From contig JAMKCF010000003.1 in the NCBI GenBank assembly GCA_023634235.1, positions 13,052,742-13,116,741 of the forward strand: DNA of 64,000 nt. The letters are read 5' to 3'. The position numbers and the translations under genes are program-made. Shown here piece by piece: positions 37,254-47,405 of this stretch. Numbering within the stretch: position 1 is the first letter of the stretch; each line of letters starts with the position of its first letter. The stretch is from Pisaster brevispinus. Taxonomy: Eukaryota > Echinodermata > Asteroidea > Forcipulatida > Asteriidae. A model generated the notes under the pieces. It had not been told where the DNA came from. It did not search any database and worked only from the letters and a program-made list of their open reading frames with translations.

Positions 37254-37804
37254 GGTGTGGTCTCCTCTCGACGTTTCAAACAGTGTATACTCTGCTTCTC
37301 TTCAGAAGAATTCATAAATATAGTTAAAAGTATCACCAACAAAATGGGAGAAAATTAAATCTCAATAAACAAATCTTTCTTTCGAGAGATTTTTCTACAT
37401 GATTTGCTTTGTTTTTTTCTAAATTAAATCCCAAGCGACTCATGAACGCAGATTACCCCCCCCCAGATTGATTTACTATTTGTGACCCATTTAACATGAA
37501 GTGTGACTGTGACTCACATCCCTTTGTCCTTGTCACATGCTTGTAACTAACGTCGTACTAATTGACATTACAGACAACGCGGGTTGATCTCACTGGCTAA
37601 GGATGGATGGGGCCTGCTCTCTGCGTTGGTATCAACTCCACAGCCACTTCCTGACAGTGCATTGTTAGGTTGATGATTAGCCCCAACTTCTGACATCATC
37701 ACTTTGAGGTTTGTGGATAACTAATAACGTGACCATTAGACTATTACCTTTGACCCACTTTTGCTTGATACATCACGACTATATATAATAGTTCTTTTAG
37801 GCTT

Positions 37805-38592
37805 CATTGCATAACATAACATAACATAACAATTAAAATTTATAAGGCGCTATTCCATCAAGATCATAGCGCACATAAAAGCAATTAACATGGGAAAAGG
37901 TGAGTCTTTAGAACTTCACGAAATGTAGATAAATTAACAGATTCCCTAATGACAGTCGGAAGATTGTTCCAAATCATTGGCCCAGCTACACTAAAAGCTT
38001 TTTGACCAAGAACTTTGTTTGCTCGGGGAACATTCAAGCGAGTGATGTCAAGCGTGGACCGAAGAAATCGTGGTGGAGTGTAATGTGACAGTAAAGTGGA
38101 AATATATCGCGGAGTAGTTTTGTTCAAGCCTTTAAAAACAAGAAGAGCAATCTTAAAATGAATCCGTTCTCTAATCGGTAGCCAATGAAGTTCCCTAAGT
38201 GATGGGGTAATATGTTCTCTCAAGGGTGTGGAACATACTAAACGAGCTGCACTATTTTGTAATCTTTGAACTCTGTCCAATTCATATGACGTTGCACCAA
38301 ATAAAAGGAGATTGCCATAGTCAATACGAGAGAGGACTAAAGCTCTGACAACATGATTGAGAGTTTCCTTATCAAGGTACCGTTTGATTCTCCTTATGTT
38401 ACGTAATTGAAAATTGATCGATTGGCAGAGGCTAGAAACTTGCTTGCTCATTGTCATATGTGAATCAAATTTTATTCCTAAATTGCGGACAGAATCAGTA
38501 GGGTCGATGCATGTATCACCCATATGCAAAGATATCTTCGGCAGTTTCTTCGGCAGTTTCTGTTAATTTATCTACATTTCGGCAGTTTCATT
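37805..38592 (-). mobile_element. 5'-truncated non-LTR retrotransposon (CR1/L2-like) with (TTATG)n tail
   Basis: A minus-strand reading frame matches the C-terminal end of a LINE reverse transcriptase ORF. After it come a short 3'UTR with GCGCC-TATAAATTT-like sequence and, at 37809-37831, a TTATG pentamer repeat as 3' tail. 5' truncation with a simple-repeat tail is typical of target-primed insertion. The left part of the frame contains a duplicated ACTGCCGAAGA unit. Confidence 0.85.
37885..38592 (-). pseudogene. Reverse transcriptase C-terminal fragment of the LINE
   Basis: About 230 codons are uninterrupted, with LHMGDTCIDPTDSVRNLGI, LVLSRIDYGNLLLFG, RVQRLQNSAARLV, LHWLPIRERIHFKIALLVF and PMIWNNLP, the familiar tail region of CR1/L2-type elements. 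The catalytic palm (FADD region) is missing, so it cannot be active. The open frame suggests recent insertion. Confidence 0.88.
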
Positions 38593-39478
38593 AGCCTACA
38601 ACGATGCCATCAGATATATATTAACACCAATTGATATGCCAGGATTATTTAATTTGTTCCGTAGCCAGTATGGGTCCATAATTACTTGCAAGTTGTCATG
38701 ATGTACTTTGGACCAATCAGAACACAGATATGAACGCCCTACTATGTCAGTGCATGCAAATCCAATAACAGTTGGGTTAGACTGGTGCCTGTCTTTACAT
38801 TGAAAAAAAAAAAGACTGAGGAACCAGTCTAAGTGTTTGATTATTAGGAACAGAGACTATTGATACATGAGTTTTCCTGGAAAGGGAACCAAACCGCGGA
38901 CATGAACACGTTCAAAAGTGGGCAATGAAATGAGACAGTCTGTTTTGGTTCAAGATTGCATCCCGAAAAGGTAATTTTCTGGCCTTTCTTTTTTCATTTG
39001 GTGCTCAATAGAGGGCATGGTGGTACACCCCCCCTCTATTGTGTAGTTATTATGTGCTTGGAATTCTTTAGAGGGTTATAGGGAGGGGCGGGGGTACTTC
39101 TGTATAAGAGGAAAATAGTGTGTTAAAGTATTGGACAGTGGGGGGGGGTACCCTCTGCCCCCATATCGGGCATGGTATATTCTCTTTGCAAGTGTCACAG
39201 ACTCCAGCACTGACTTTCAGGCTACAATGTACTTCCAGGGAGAGTCTTCTCAGTTCTCAGGAGTCTTGCGCTGCACGGCGTGGTTGGGGGAGGGTTCAGT
39301 TGTGGCCCCCACCAAAACGTTCCTGCAAGTTGACTGAGGCGTTTGGTTGGGGTCTGTCAATGTTTCAGCACTTACTGCCAGACTTCCTGACAACACCTGA
39401 AGTTCTTGGTGCCTGTTCGAGGTCGACCATATGGTGTCCAACTTGTTTTCTTTTACTTTTTATCAAGGTAGACACTGA
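38593..39478. other. Intergenic stretch beyond the ESS2 stop codon
   Basis: No gene recognised. It probably includes the ESS2 3'UTR, but no clear AATAAA on the minus strand stands out. Poly-C/G runs occur at about 39026-39032 and 39140-39148. Confidence 0.5.
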
Positions 39479-39812
39479 TCAGAAGAAGTCCATGGCACTC
39501 GCCCGAGTCCGTCCTTTCCGCTTCGGCAAATCCAACAAATTGTCCGTCAGTGTCTCTTCCGATACTTGGTCCCTACTACTACCTGAGGGTGTCTTGCTGG
39601 GTGTCCGCGTGGGGGTCTGCCTTGGAGTGTGTCTCAGTATGGGAGTTTTGTCCCCAGCAGGCGTTCTGGCTGGGGAGGGTGTATAGCTCGCCCGCAAAGC
39701 CTTGTCCGTTTTGAAGCCAGAGAGTTTTTTGTTGACAAGTTTTTGGGCAGCTGGAGTTAGAGTTCGTAACCTTTCGGCCGTTCCTAGTGAGCCAAGTCTC
39801 CGCGGAGATGGA
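39479..39812 (-). CDS. ESS2: ESS2 exon 8 (C-terminus)
   Basis: Ends at the TGA 39479-39481. Contains RLRTLTPAAQKLVNKKL, ALRASYTPSPARTP, a run of TP-rich repeats, and the terminal DNLLDLPKRK...AMDFF that is typical of ESS2. Acceptor is gtccacag. Confidence 0.93.
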
Positions 39813-42800
39813 CTGTGGACAGACAATGATAAAAGAATTAACAATAAAAAATACGAACTCCTGCATGAGTCATATCTGAAATGTCTTGAGGTAAGGTTAG
39901 GAATTTTGAAAAATTTTTAAAATCTTGACTGTTATTCAAACATGTATAATAATATACAGTTTTGGAATATTGGCAGAAACCAAAAAAGAAACCATGATAA
40001 TATTGTCAAATGCAATCTCCGATTCCTTAATTTCAGGCCAGATGTCTACAAAGAGTATTCAGAAGGCACGACTTCTCACCTGACAAGAGACTCTGTGACT
40101 CTCTGTAACGCCTTCTGTTTCTTGGCTCTGTTTTTCTTGGTGACCTCCTCAACCATAGATAAGACAAGACGCTCTTTCCTTGGCACTTGTGCAATCTGGA
40201 AAATAAACAGCCATAGCTATTTTAGCAATTAACATCCAAGGTAAAGACACTGGTGGCCTGGGGTGTGTTCCACTTGCATGAACAGTGCAAACAATTGCCA
40301 TCCCACTTGAGCGAATGTTGCAAACGTTTAACAAATTGGCAAACTCGTGACTTTATTACAAAAACTCAGGTGAGATCTTCATCAAACCCAAACCCAAAGC
40401 TAAGGCTGGTGCTAAGGGCAGTGTATGCTTCAATGCAAGTTAATGTGGGGATCCAGCTGCAGCCACAGCCACTGAAGCCCAGTTCATACTTCCTGCGAAT
40501 GCAAACGCAAAGCGAATTTTACTGCATAAATTTGCAACAAATAATTCGCAACAGTTGGGCAGTGCTAACTTTTTTCAAAATACTCGCAGCAAAAACAGAG
40601 CTGTGATGTCAAATTCACTTCGCAAGATCCATTCGCAGGAACTATGAACTGGGCTTAATTCGGACATCAATAAAATTAATTACACTGGTCCCTTATCTAA
40701 TTATGAGTCCTAGTACGCATTACTGTAGTGGTACCTGACAAAGACAAAAAGCAAATGGTGGGATACTCACCGTAAATGCAGGCCCCGCTGTATTGCGTAC
40801 TGGTGTGTCAGCCCCATCCAGGCGGAACGGTGTACCTGATATCTCACCCCATGTCATCATGGGCGACTCGTTGTAAGCACCTGCCAATCAATCAAAAACA
40901 AAATTAGAAACTGCTTCTATAAAAGGTACTTTCTTTTGAATTCATACAGCTAACCGACGCCTTCCAAAATCTTCCCGAATCCTTCCCATTGTTTTGGATT
41001 ACCTGGTGCAGGGGAGGGCGTCCCCACAAAACCGAATCCGTTAACCTTCGGTGATTCCGCCGTCAACAGCTCCTTCCCGTCGTGCCCGATTTTTCCCATC
41101 TTCATGGAGGCCTTGATGGCTGAAGACTTGGCAATGGCTGATGTCTTGTCAGCTTGTCCACTGAAAGGGTTGGTATGTAGATGTGTGTTTTTGTGGACGA
41201 CCTGCTGGACTTTGGGCTTCTTGAAGATCTGTTCCTCGGCTGTTTCTTCAAGTCCTAAAAATGAAGAGGAAAACAAATTGTTCCAAATAAAAATCATACC
41301 TTAATCAGTTACACTAGAAGATAATCATTAGGAAAAGAAAGTACACTGGTGTCTGTAGGCTTAGAAAATGGTTACAGAAGATGGTTGGGGTTCAAAAATA
41401 GAAAATGCTTGAGATTTACGAATGATCATGCTTGTTGATAACAAGAAATACCTGAGATTAAGAAACTTTCTGAAAAATACATTTTAGAACTGAGGTTCTG
41501 AAAAGCGGTAAGTGGTCAGATTTATCTTAGTTTACTCTAACTCTAAAGCAACAATTTTGTATAAAGGGCAACAGACTTTTCCTAAAATTTAATACTTTGT
41601 TCCTTGGGTGACAAAGTACAATGCTCTGAATCAGTAGACTCTCATTAAACTAGAAGTCGACAAAATCCGCAGCAAGTATCAAGTTACCTTCAGGGACGTA
41701 CATGACTGCATTCTTAGCCTTGTAACCCCAGGTCGTTACCGAAGAGCCCTCTATGGGCTTCATGGACTTGGGGCCCTCCAAGGCCAGCATGTCCTGCTGC
41801 TCCTGTTGGTGGCGCTTCTCGGCCTCGTAGAGCCATCCGTGTTTCTGTCGGTGTTTCTCTTCAGATACCTTCATGATGTCCTCGAAGGAGGTGTTGTCTT
41901 CACTTGTGTGCTTGGCAAGGTACTTGTCCAAAGTGAGGGAAGAGTTACTTTTCTCTGTGAAAGCGAAGAAACATTGTGTTTTTGGAAAGAGTAGGTTTAG
42001 CCTCAGGCCATCAACTATTTTTTGCATTTAACCGAAGCCATAACCATAGCTGTAGCCACCAATTCTGTCATGGCCTAAGCAGAGCTGCCAACATTTGCAT
42101 CTTGCAACCAGGGCCCAATTTCATAGAGTTGCTTAAGCACAAAAAGTAGCTAAGCACAACCAAATTATGCTTACCAGAATAAGGTTACCAGCCAAACTAC
42201 CATGTCCCATGTACAATTTGTGACTGGTACCCTGCTCATTTCTGCTTAGCAGACAATTGTTAAGCAATATTTTCTGCTTAAGCAACTCTATGAAATTGGG
42301 CCCATTGCTTGACAATTTTCTGCTAAGCAGAAATGAGCAGGATACCAGTCATAAATTGTACATGTGGTATGCTGGTTTGGCTGGTAACCTTATTCTGGTA
42401 AGCATAATTTTGTTGTGCTTAGCTACTTTTTGTGCTTACGCAGCTCTATGAAATTGGGCCCTGGAAGATTTCGCACAACAATCAGGGAAATGTTTAGAAT
42501 TACATTTGCAACATAATAGGAAAACAGTTTAAATAATCAGGGAGATTTCCATGCTCATCAGAACATGGAAACATTAGTTTACTTTCAGGGAACTTTCTGC
42601 AGAATCAGGGAGAGTTGACAGCTCTCTGCCTAAGCAACAATGATTTGATGGGACTTCTGATGCAATTTTTTCACCTTTTTTACAGTGCCCAATTATTTTT
42701 TTTTCACATGTTAAAGCAATGTGTGTGGGAACCCATGGTTTCAAAAACTGTTTGAATACTTTCAAAACTTGCACAGTCTATCAGTAAAGACTTTGGGGCC

Positions 42801-43756
42801 CTAAATTCGCCTGTACATGTATCGGCGCAATGCGTCATATGTAATATCAAAAAGAGTACTGAAGAACTTTGGAGTGGTGCATCAGACTACACAAGGACAA
42901 GTTACCTTTCTTTGACTCCGCCTCTTCGTCCGTTCCCTTTGCCGACTTCCTCTTCCTCGGAGCCTCAGCTCTCTCGGGGTGATGATGAAGGGGCGTGTCT
43001 TGCCTTGCATTCAAATCAGGCGTCTCAAACGTTGCTGGTGTGGCTTCGGCATCTACATGTACAGAGAGTCAAAGTTTAAGCTTCTGACTGGCACCCCCAA
43101 ACAAAGATTTTGACAAAATAGGGCGACCGCCAAGATTTTAGGGCTAGATAGCTTAGTTGGTAGAGCAGTGGCGTATTAATCCGGGGGTCACAGGCTCAAG
43201 TTAAGCTCTAGTCAATTTTTCGTTATTTAACCCAAAACAATTAATCATATCTACATACATGGTGTAGGTGTTTCTGTGTCTGGCCTGCTCCTCCCTGTTG
43301 CTGCATATCTCAGGGCCAGCTCCCTCATCCTGACCAGATCGTTCTTCTCCACTGCCTCGATGTACTCCTTCTGGGCCCTCAGCTTGGAAAGGTCGGGAAA
43401 GAAATCACGCTGAATGATCTTTTCAAGGTCCTGGAAAAGAGAAATGATAATTTTAATATTACAAAATTTATAGCCTACCCCCATGATTTTCTGATTGTGG
43501 GCATTATTAGAGAGGTTTTACAAGTCTACGATGATGGATACCAATAAACCCCAAGTAGCATAACAAATTATGACGTCACAGGCCCAAAACAGCGCCCCCA
43601 CTGAGATCAATGAAGACCTCTCATTGGTCTTTTCAATATTCATACCTCCAAGAAGGTTTCCTCGTTCAATACTTTCTTCGCTGGTTTCTTCTTGTCTTTA
43701 GTTGTATCCCCCTCAATTTCCATCACAGCATTTTTTCCAACTTTCACCAAGGCCAT
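39479..43756 (-). CDS. ESS2: ESS2 (DGCR14) spliceosome-associated nuclear protein, whole gene
   Basis: Eight coding exons (43756-43646, 43430-43259, 43052-42906, 41954-41688, 41254-41003, 40880-40771, 40195-40080, 39812-39479) join into 1509 nt, or 502 aa. Human ESS2 is about 476 aa. ESS2 is a nuclear protein that associates with the spliceosome and is needed for accurate pre-mRNA splicing. Conserved landmarks in order are IIQRDFFPDL with AQKEYIEA (about 42-62), TPATFETP, LDKYLAKHTSEDN..F.DIM, WLYEAE, YKAKNAVMYVPEG, VVHKNTH, GKELL, GFGFVGTPSPAPG, ESPMMTWGE, KKNRAKKQKAL, ALRASYTPSPART and the C-terminal DNLLDLP...AMDFF. The carboxyl half is basic and rich in TP/SP sites that could be phosphorylated. 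It is divergent from GLOD4. No frameshift is present. Confidence 0.95.
40080..40195 (-). CDS. ESS2: ESS2 exon 7
   Basis: A Lys/Arg-rich exon with KERL, TKKNRAKKQKALQRVTESL. Acceptor is ttttccag and donor is AG|gtgaga. The upstream intron holds a MITE (40475-40657). Confidence 0.9.
40475..40657. mobile_element. MITE family B, in ESS2 intron 6
   Basis: AAGCCCAGTTCATACTTCCT and its inverse (AGGAACTATGAACTGGGCTT) form about 27-bp terminal repeats. The interior GAGCTGTGATGTCAAATTC matches copy 21780. Confidence 0.82.
40771..40880 (-). CDS. ESS2: ESS2 exon 6
   Basis: Encodes YNESPMMTWGEISGTPFRL and then DTPVRNTAGPAF, aligning with the MMTWGEVE...TPGPAF region of human ESS2. Acceptor is attggcag and donor is ACG|gtgagt. 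Confidence 0.9.
41003..41254 (-). CDS. ESS2: ESS2 exon 5
   Basis: Carries QIFKKPKVQQVVHKNTH and, near its end, GFGFVGTPSPAPG. Acceptor is ttttag and donor is CCAG|gtaatc. Confidence 0.93.
41688..41954 (-). CDS. ESS2: ESS2 exon 4
   Basis: Carries LTLDKYLAKHTSEDN, HGWLYEAEKR and TTWGYKAKNAVMYVPEG, all matching ESS2. Acceptor is ttcacag and donor is GAAG|gtaact. Confidence 0.93.
42112..42302. mobile_element. MITE family A, short variant, opposite orientation, in ESS2 intron 3
   Basis: Interior is the reverse complement of the 23798 copy (GCTTACCAGAATAAGGTTACC). It is followed directly by another, 5'-shortened copy. Confidence 0.85.
42303..42460. mobile_element. MITE family A, copy lacking its left end
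   Basis: Starts within the interior (GACAATTTTCTGCTAAGCAG) and ends with an intact AAATTGGGCC followed by CTG. With the preceding inverted copy it makes a head-to-head pair of about 350 bp. Confidence 0.75.
42906..43052 (-). CDS. ESS2: ESS2 exon 3
   Basis: Spliced to exon 2 it reads PYAEATPATFETPDL, followed by a basic PRKRKSAKG stretch that could act as a nuclear localisation signal. Acceptor is catgtag and donor is AAG|gtaac. Confidence 0.88.
43089..43230 (+). mobile_element. S2 SINE copy 2, in ESS2 intron 2
   Basis: Shows GGCACCCCCAAACAAAGATTT and TAGCTTAGTTGGTAGAGCAGTGG, aligned with copy 1. It fills nearly all of the 206-bp intron between ESS2 exons 2 and 3, in antisense orientation to the gene. 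Confidence 0.7.
43259..43430 (-). CDS. ESS2: ESS2 exon 2
   Basis: Residues 38-94, starting DLEKIIQRDFFPDLSKLRAQ, the hallmark of the family. Acceptor is ttttccag and donor is CCAT|gtatgt. The downstream intron is almost filled by a tRNA-like SINE (43089-43230). Confidence 0.93.
43646..43756 (-). CDS. ESS2: ESS2 exon 1 (start codon)
   Basis: 37 codons, MALVKVGKNAVMEIEG through NEETFLE. The ATG at 43756 follows a probable 3' splice site (catttttag, exon from 43797), so a short 5'UTR piece precedes it. Donor is GAG|gtatga. Confidence 0.85.
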
Positions 43757-44189
43757 GATGACAGACTAAGATTCCCTTTTCCAGCCGAATTCTTCCACTA
43801 AAAATGATAAAAAACAGTGTCAATAATCAATGGTAAAATACGATCACATTTAGCTGCAGCAATACCTCCTGTGAGTTATGAGTACAAAGATGAATATCAA
43901 GTAATAAACCACAAGAATACAAAGATGCGCGTTGACATTTTTTCCTCTTCCTTTTACCTCTTGATCGCAGGCGTGATGACGTCAATGCATGATCAAGGTG
44001 GACTAAGCATTCATTGTGCACCTAACTAAATGTACAACTCTGCTGTCTTGTCCTACCAAAAACCAATACAAGACTTGTCAGAGCATATATTATGAATGTT
44101 ATATTGTCGCTACAACTTAAGTTCAAGAAGTAGGTCTGTACTACAAATACATGTAGTATACAAACATACAGCAATATGCATTCAGCATA

Positions 44190-44365
44190 GTTGTGATAAT
44201 CGTAACCCTCCATCCTCCCGGTTAGTCTTACTAGAACTATGACTGAGGTTCGTTTTCGCTATCGTGGGGACATAGTTCTAGGACTAGAGTACCACCCGTA
44301 CCCGGTAACCCTCCATCCTCTTGATGGGAGGATGGACATGATGGAGGGTTACGATTATCGTTACT
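44190..44365. mobile_element. Hairpin element with GATAATCGTAACCCTCCATC ends
   Basis: GATAATCGTAACCCTCCATC near 44195 is repeated inverted at about 44340-44360. A second inverted pair (CTAGAACTATG / CATAGTTCTAG) lies inside. Confidence 0.65.
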
Positions 44366-44689
44366 AATTACAACAATGGGTACGTTCAGACGTGGGGTTA
44401 AATTATCCCTTAAACCGAGCACCGTGGGTGTCCACAAGGTAAACATGACTTAATCCAAATTGGGCTTGCGTTCACACATAAGTTTATTCTAGTCCAGCGG
44501 ACTAAACTGAGCCACGAGGTTGATTACTAGTACTAGGTCATGCATTGTTGACCCTTACCGACTGCTGGTTCCGGTTCATCACATTGCGCATGCGTACTTT
44601 GCTGGGTTTTTTTTTACGACGCTAGGCTGCTATGCCGACAAAAACAACGTAAACAAAATAGCACCTGTAAATGAGAACTTGCTCGAACT

Positions 44690-44931
44690 CGAACCTGCTT
44701 GTATTTCTTCTTTAGTTGTTTTAGTTTATTGGTTATTTGCATTACCGATCCGTTGTATTCCAATTCGGCTAAGCGACTTGAAAATCGCTCCATGATTTTC
44801 TTCTTTTTGGAGAAAGGGTCGTAGTTTGCATGGCGTTACTCCTCGTCGCCCCAAATATTTATAAGAGCCGATATCTCACGTCCCTGCCAGTTTGACCCTC
44901 GCTGATTTTCTTGCTGAGACTGGCAGGCCAT
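44690..44931 (-). pseudogene. Decayed Myb/SANT-like (trihelix) DNA-binding domain of a transposon
   Basis: From ATG at 44931 the frame reads MACQSQQENQRGSNWQGREI and SALINIWGDEE, then hits TAA. A shifted frame continues as IMERFSSRLAELEYNGSVMQ and ITNKLKQLKKKYKQVR. The pattern W..rEi.aLi.iW.de....i..rL.e.g......qi.nKlkqLkkkYk is that of Myb/SANT-like domains carried by Harbinger-type transposons. It is broken by a frameshift. Confidence 0.65.
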
Positions 44932-45345
44932 CGTACAAAAAACGGGGGAAATGGCGACGAGCAAAAAAGAAATAAACCACGACGATTACTGAAAAAAAGG
45001 CGACCAGTGAGCAATGCACATACATAAACATTGAGGTGAACTCACACACACACGCGCGCATGCATGCAATGCGATTGATAAACATTAGGATGACGTCACC
45101 TTTTCTGCCGCGGTTGGGGTCACGCAGAGTAAAATAGACCGGAAGTGGCAGGTCAGATGCGTTCCAACAAAAATTTACTGGGCCTTACAGCTGGAGGTAG
45201 GTCATAAAACCTGGGCTAAACTGCGCTAGTCCAACTTTTTTTTGGTCTAGAATAGCCCACTTCTGTGGGTCAAATTGACCATCGCTGACTGGTATTTTAC
45301 ATTCCAACGCAGGGTTATTCTAACGCTTTTGGATTAAGGGTTAGT

Positions 45346-45418
45346 TTAACTCTACTCCTAGAATTATGCCGTTCGTTCCGCTATTGCGGAACGAACCGCA
45401 TAGTTCTAGGAGTAGGAC
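45346..45418. repeat. Near-perfect palindrome
   Basis: ACTCCTAGAATTATGCCGTT and its inverse (GAACCGCATAGTTCTAGGAGT) form a stem of about 28 bp with a very short loop at CTAT. Confidence 0.8.
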
Positions 45419-45815
45419 TGGAGTAGTAAGTCCACGTCTGACATACGTCATGTCTGAACGTATACCCAGCCAATGTCACTCATTCAGTGTCAATGTCACA
45501 GAACGGATCACAGAACATGACTAACTGTCCACTGTCACAGACTCCACTCCACAGGCCAGTGTCAATGCATCATTTATTCTTAATTTAAATAGATTAGATC
45601 AGACATGAATTGGAGGATCATAGACAGATGAGACGGTGTGAATCGATGATGTTTGGACTCAGGTCAGAGGGAGATGATTGATAATGATAGGAATCATGAT
45701 CGTCTTCATCCACGTGAAACCACACCAGTCAAGATCACATTTGCCTTAATATTTATACTATTATAATATCAATTAAATTGTAGATTAGGTTATTTAAAAA
45801 ACCGCGGAAACTTAC

Positions 45816-45930
45816 CGTCAAACTTGTCGGTGACGGGAGGAAATCGGAAAATCGGTACGCTGACGTTTTTGTTTTGTTCACTCTCGATCAGCAGGACACA
45901 CCAGACTGAAGTCAGCACCTAATTTAGTGC
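45816..45930 (-). other. ESS2: Possible noncoding 5' exon of ESS2 (right edge uncertain)
   Basis: A strong minus-strand donor (TTTGACG|gtaagt) at 45816/45815 lies upstream of ESS2, and a good acceptor (catttttag) sits 41 nt before the ATG. Together they suggest a 5'UTR intron of about 2 kb that contains the transposon remnants at 44190-45470. This is inference; the right edge is a guess. Confidence 0.4.
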
Positions 45931-46173
45931 CAGCACCAGCACAAAATTTCGAAAAACTTCGTCAACGACCGTCATTGACAGAGCGAACGGAATCCTGAAT
46001 TCTCGTGTAATTGCCTTGTTTTTAATTGCAATGTTTTCATTGTAAAATCGTAAAATAAAAATAATAAAATCCACAGATGTCTTCCTTAGTTCCTTACATC
46101 CTAAATCATAATCCATAGGCGTCCCGATTAAATTGGTTCACTAAGTAGCTCAGCCCAACTAATTAAACAAATG

Positions 46174-46810
46174 CATAGCCTGAACAGGGGAAAGCCTGCA
46201 CTTCGAAAATACCCTACGTGTATTTTCGAAACGGCGAACTGAAATTACCAGGCTTTCAGTATTCGTTCAAAGCCTGAATAGGTAAAGCCTGCATTTCGAA
46301 AATACCCTACGTGTATTTTCGAAACGGCGAACTGGAATGGCCAGGCTTTCAGTATTTTTTCAAAGCCTGAACATGGAAAGTCTGCGTTTCGAAAATACCC
46401 TGATGTGGGTATTTTCGAAACGGCGGGCTGGAACTACCAGGCTTTCAGTATTTTTTCAAAGCCTGAACATGGAAAGCCTGCGTTTCGAAAATACCCTGAT
46501 GTGGGTATTTTCGAAACGGCGAGCTGGAACTACCAGGCTTTTAGGTTTTTTCAAAGCCTGAACAGGGAAAGCCTGCGTTTCGAAAATACCCTGATGTGGG
46601 TATTTTCGAAACGGCGGACTGGAATTACCAGGCTTTCACAATTTTTTTTTTCAAAGCCTGAACAGGGAAAGCCTGCGTTTCGAAAAGAGCCTAATAATAT
46701 GTGTATTTTTCAACTGGCGCGCTGGAATTAACATGCTTTTAGTTTTAGTTTTAGTTTTTCGGAGCCTGGCTAAACCAGGCTGAATATGGAAAGCGTGCGT
46801 TTCGAAAGAT
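46174..46810. repeat. Tandem array, ~95-bp unit, about 6.5 copies
   Basis: Units start CAAAGCCTGAACAGGGAAAG at about 46174, 46268, 46361, 46457, 46552 and 46652. Each holds an internal hairpin (CGTTTCGAAAATACCC ... GGTATTTTCGAAACG). The last unit is degraded. Confidence 0.9.
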
Positions 46811-46839
46811 CATAGTCTTGGTACGGCCATGGAGCTGCT

Positions 46840-46940
46840 ATATAGCTGGAATTACCAGCTATATAGCTGGAATTACCAGCTATATAGCTGCATGGTACGG
46901 CCATGGTACGGCCATGGTACGGCCGTACGGTCATGGTACG
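46840..46940. repeat. Two adjacent short tandem repeats
   Basis: AGCTATATAGCTGGAATTACC (21 bp) in 2-3 copies, followed by CATGGTACGGC in 4 copies. Both units contain palindromes. Confidence 0.9.
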
Positions 46941-46994
46941 GCGCACTCAACAGGCTTCCAAACTTGTTCTGACCCTCCAAATTTAAGATATCAA

Positions 46995-47109
46995 GGGCCC
47001 AATTTATGGCTCTGCTTACCATGGAGGGTTGTGCTTTATGGCACATCGATTAGTGCACTTTACAGAGCTCCATAAACGAAGAATTATGTGGAAAACCATA
47101 AAATTGGGC
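46995..47109. mobile_element. MITE family A-like short element upstream of GLOD4
   Basis: GGGCCCAATTTATGGCTCTGC at the left and CATAAAATTGGGC at the right, 115 bp, about 300 bp before the GLOD4 start codon. Confidence 0.6.
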
Positions 47110-47405
47110 GAAGCTCATTTTCTGTCTAATGGAAAGAGCCTTATCGCCCCCACATGATCAGGACGATCCGACAGATGATGTTGAGCGCCCTCTGTCGTGT
47201 CCATTCACCCAACAGACTTGCGATGAGTACGGTTTCCAGACGTCGCATTATATTGTATTAATGAGTAATTAGTTAGTACTGGTCATGCTGTGAATGGCTA
47301 TTGGTCGTGTGTGCACACACACATGCACGTACTGAAGATTCATTTTTGGGTCTCAAACCGTCGGGTAGTCTTGACTTTCTTGAGTGTATGTTTTAAACTT
47401 TTAGG

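Larger units (their letters stand above)
35066..37804. other. Intergenic stretch upstream of PPM1E/F, no gene recognised
   Basis: Contains a short CA/GT tract near 35180, a 23-bp tandem repeat (36519-36595) and the histone-type stem-loop at 37238-37253. The promoter of the phosphatase gene should lie at its left end, but I see no convincing TATA element. Confidence 0.55.
44376..45470 (-). mobile_element. DNA transposon remnant between ESS2 and GLOD4
   Basis: GGGTACGTTCAGACGTGG near 44379 is mirrored by GTCTGAACGTATACCC near 45449. The interior includes a decayed Myb/SANT-like coding region on the minus strand. Length is about 1.1 kb. Target duplication not resolved. Confidence 0.6.

Noticed and set aside
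37254..37345. Possible histone H4 remnant (CTGTTTGAAACGTCGAGAGG resembling VYALKR)
   Set aside because: Needs a 2-base shift and a deletion to align for only about six residues; too short to support.
46337..46731. Repetitive proteins with FFQSLNMESLRFEN-like units
   Set aside because: The 95-bp tandem array is not always a multiple of three and the frame is not preserved across units; codon pattern is that of noncoding repeat.
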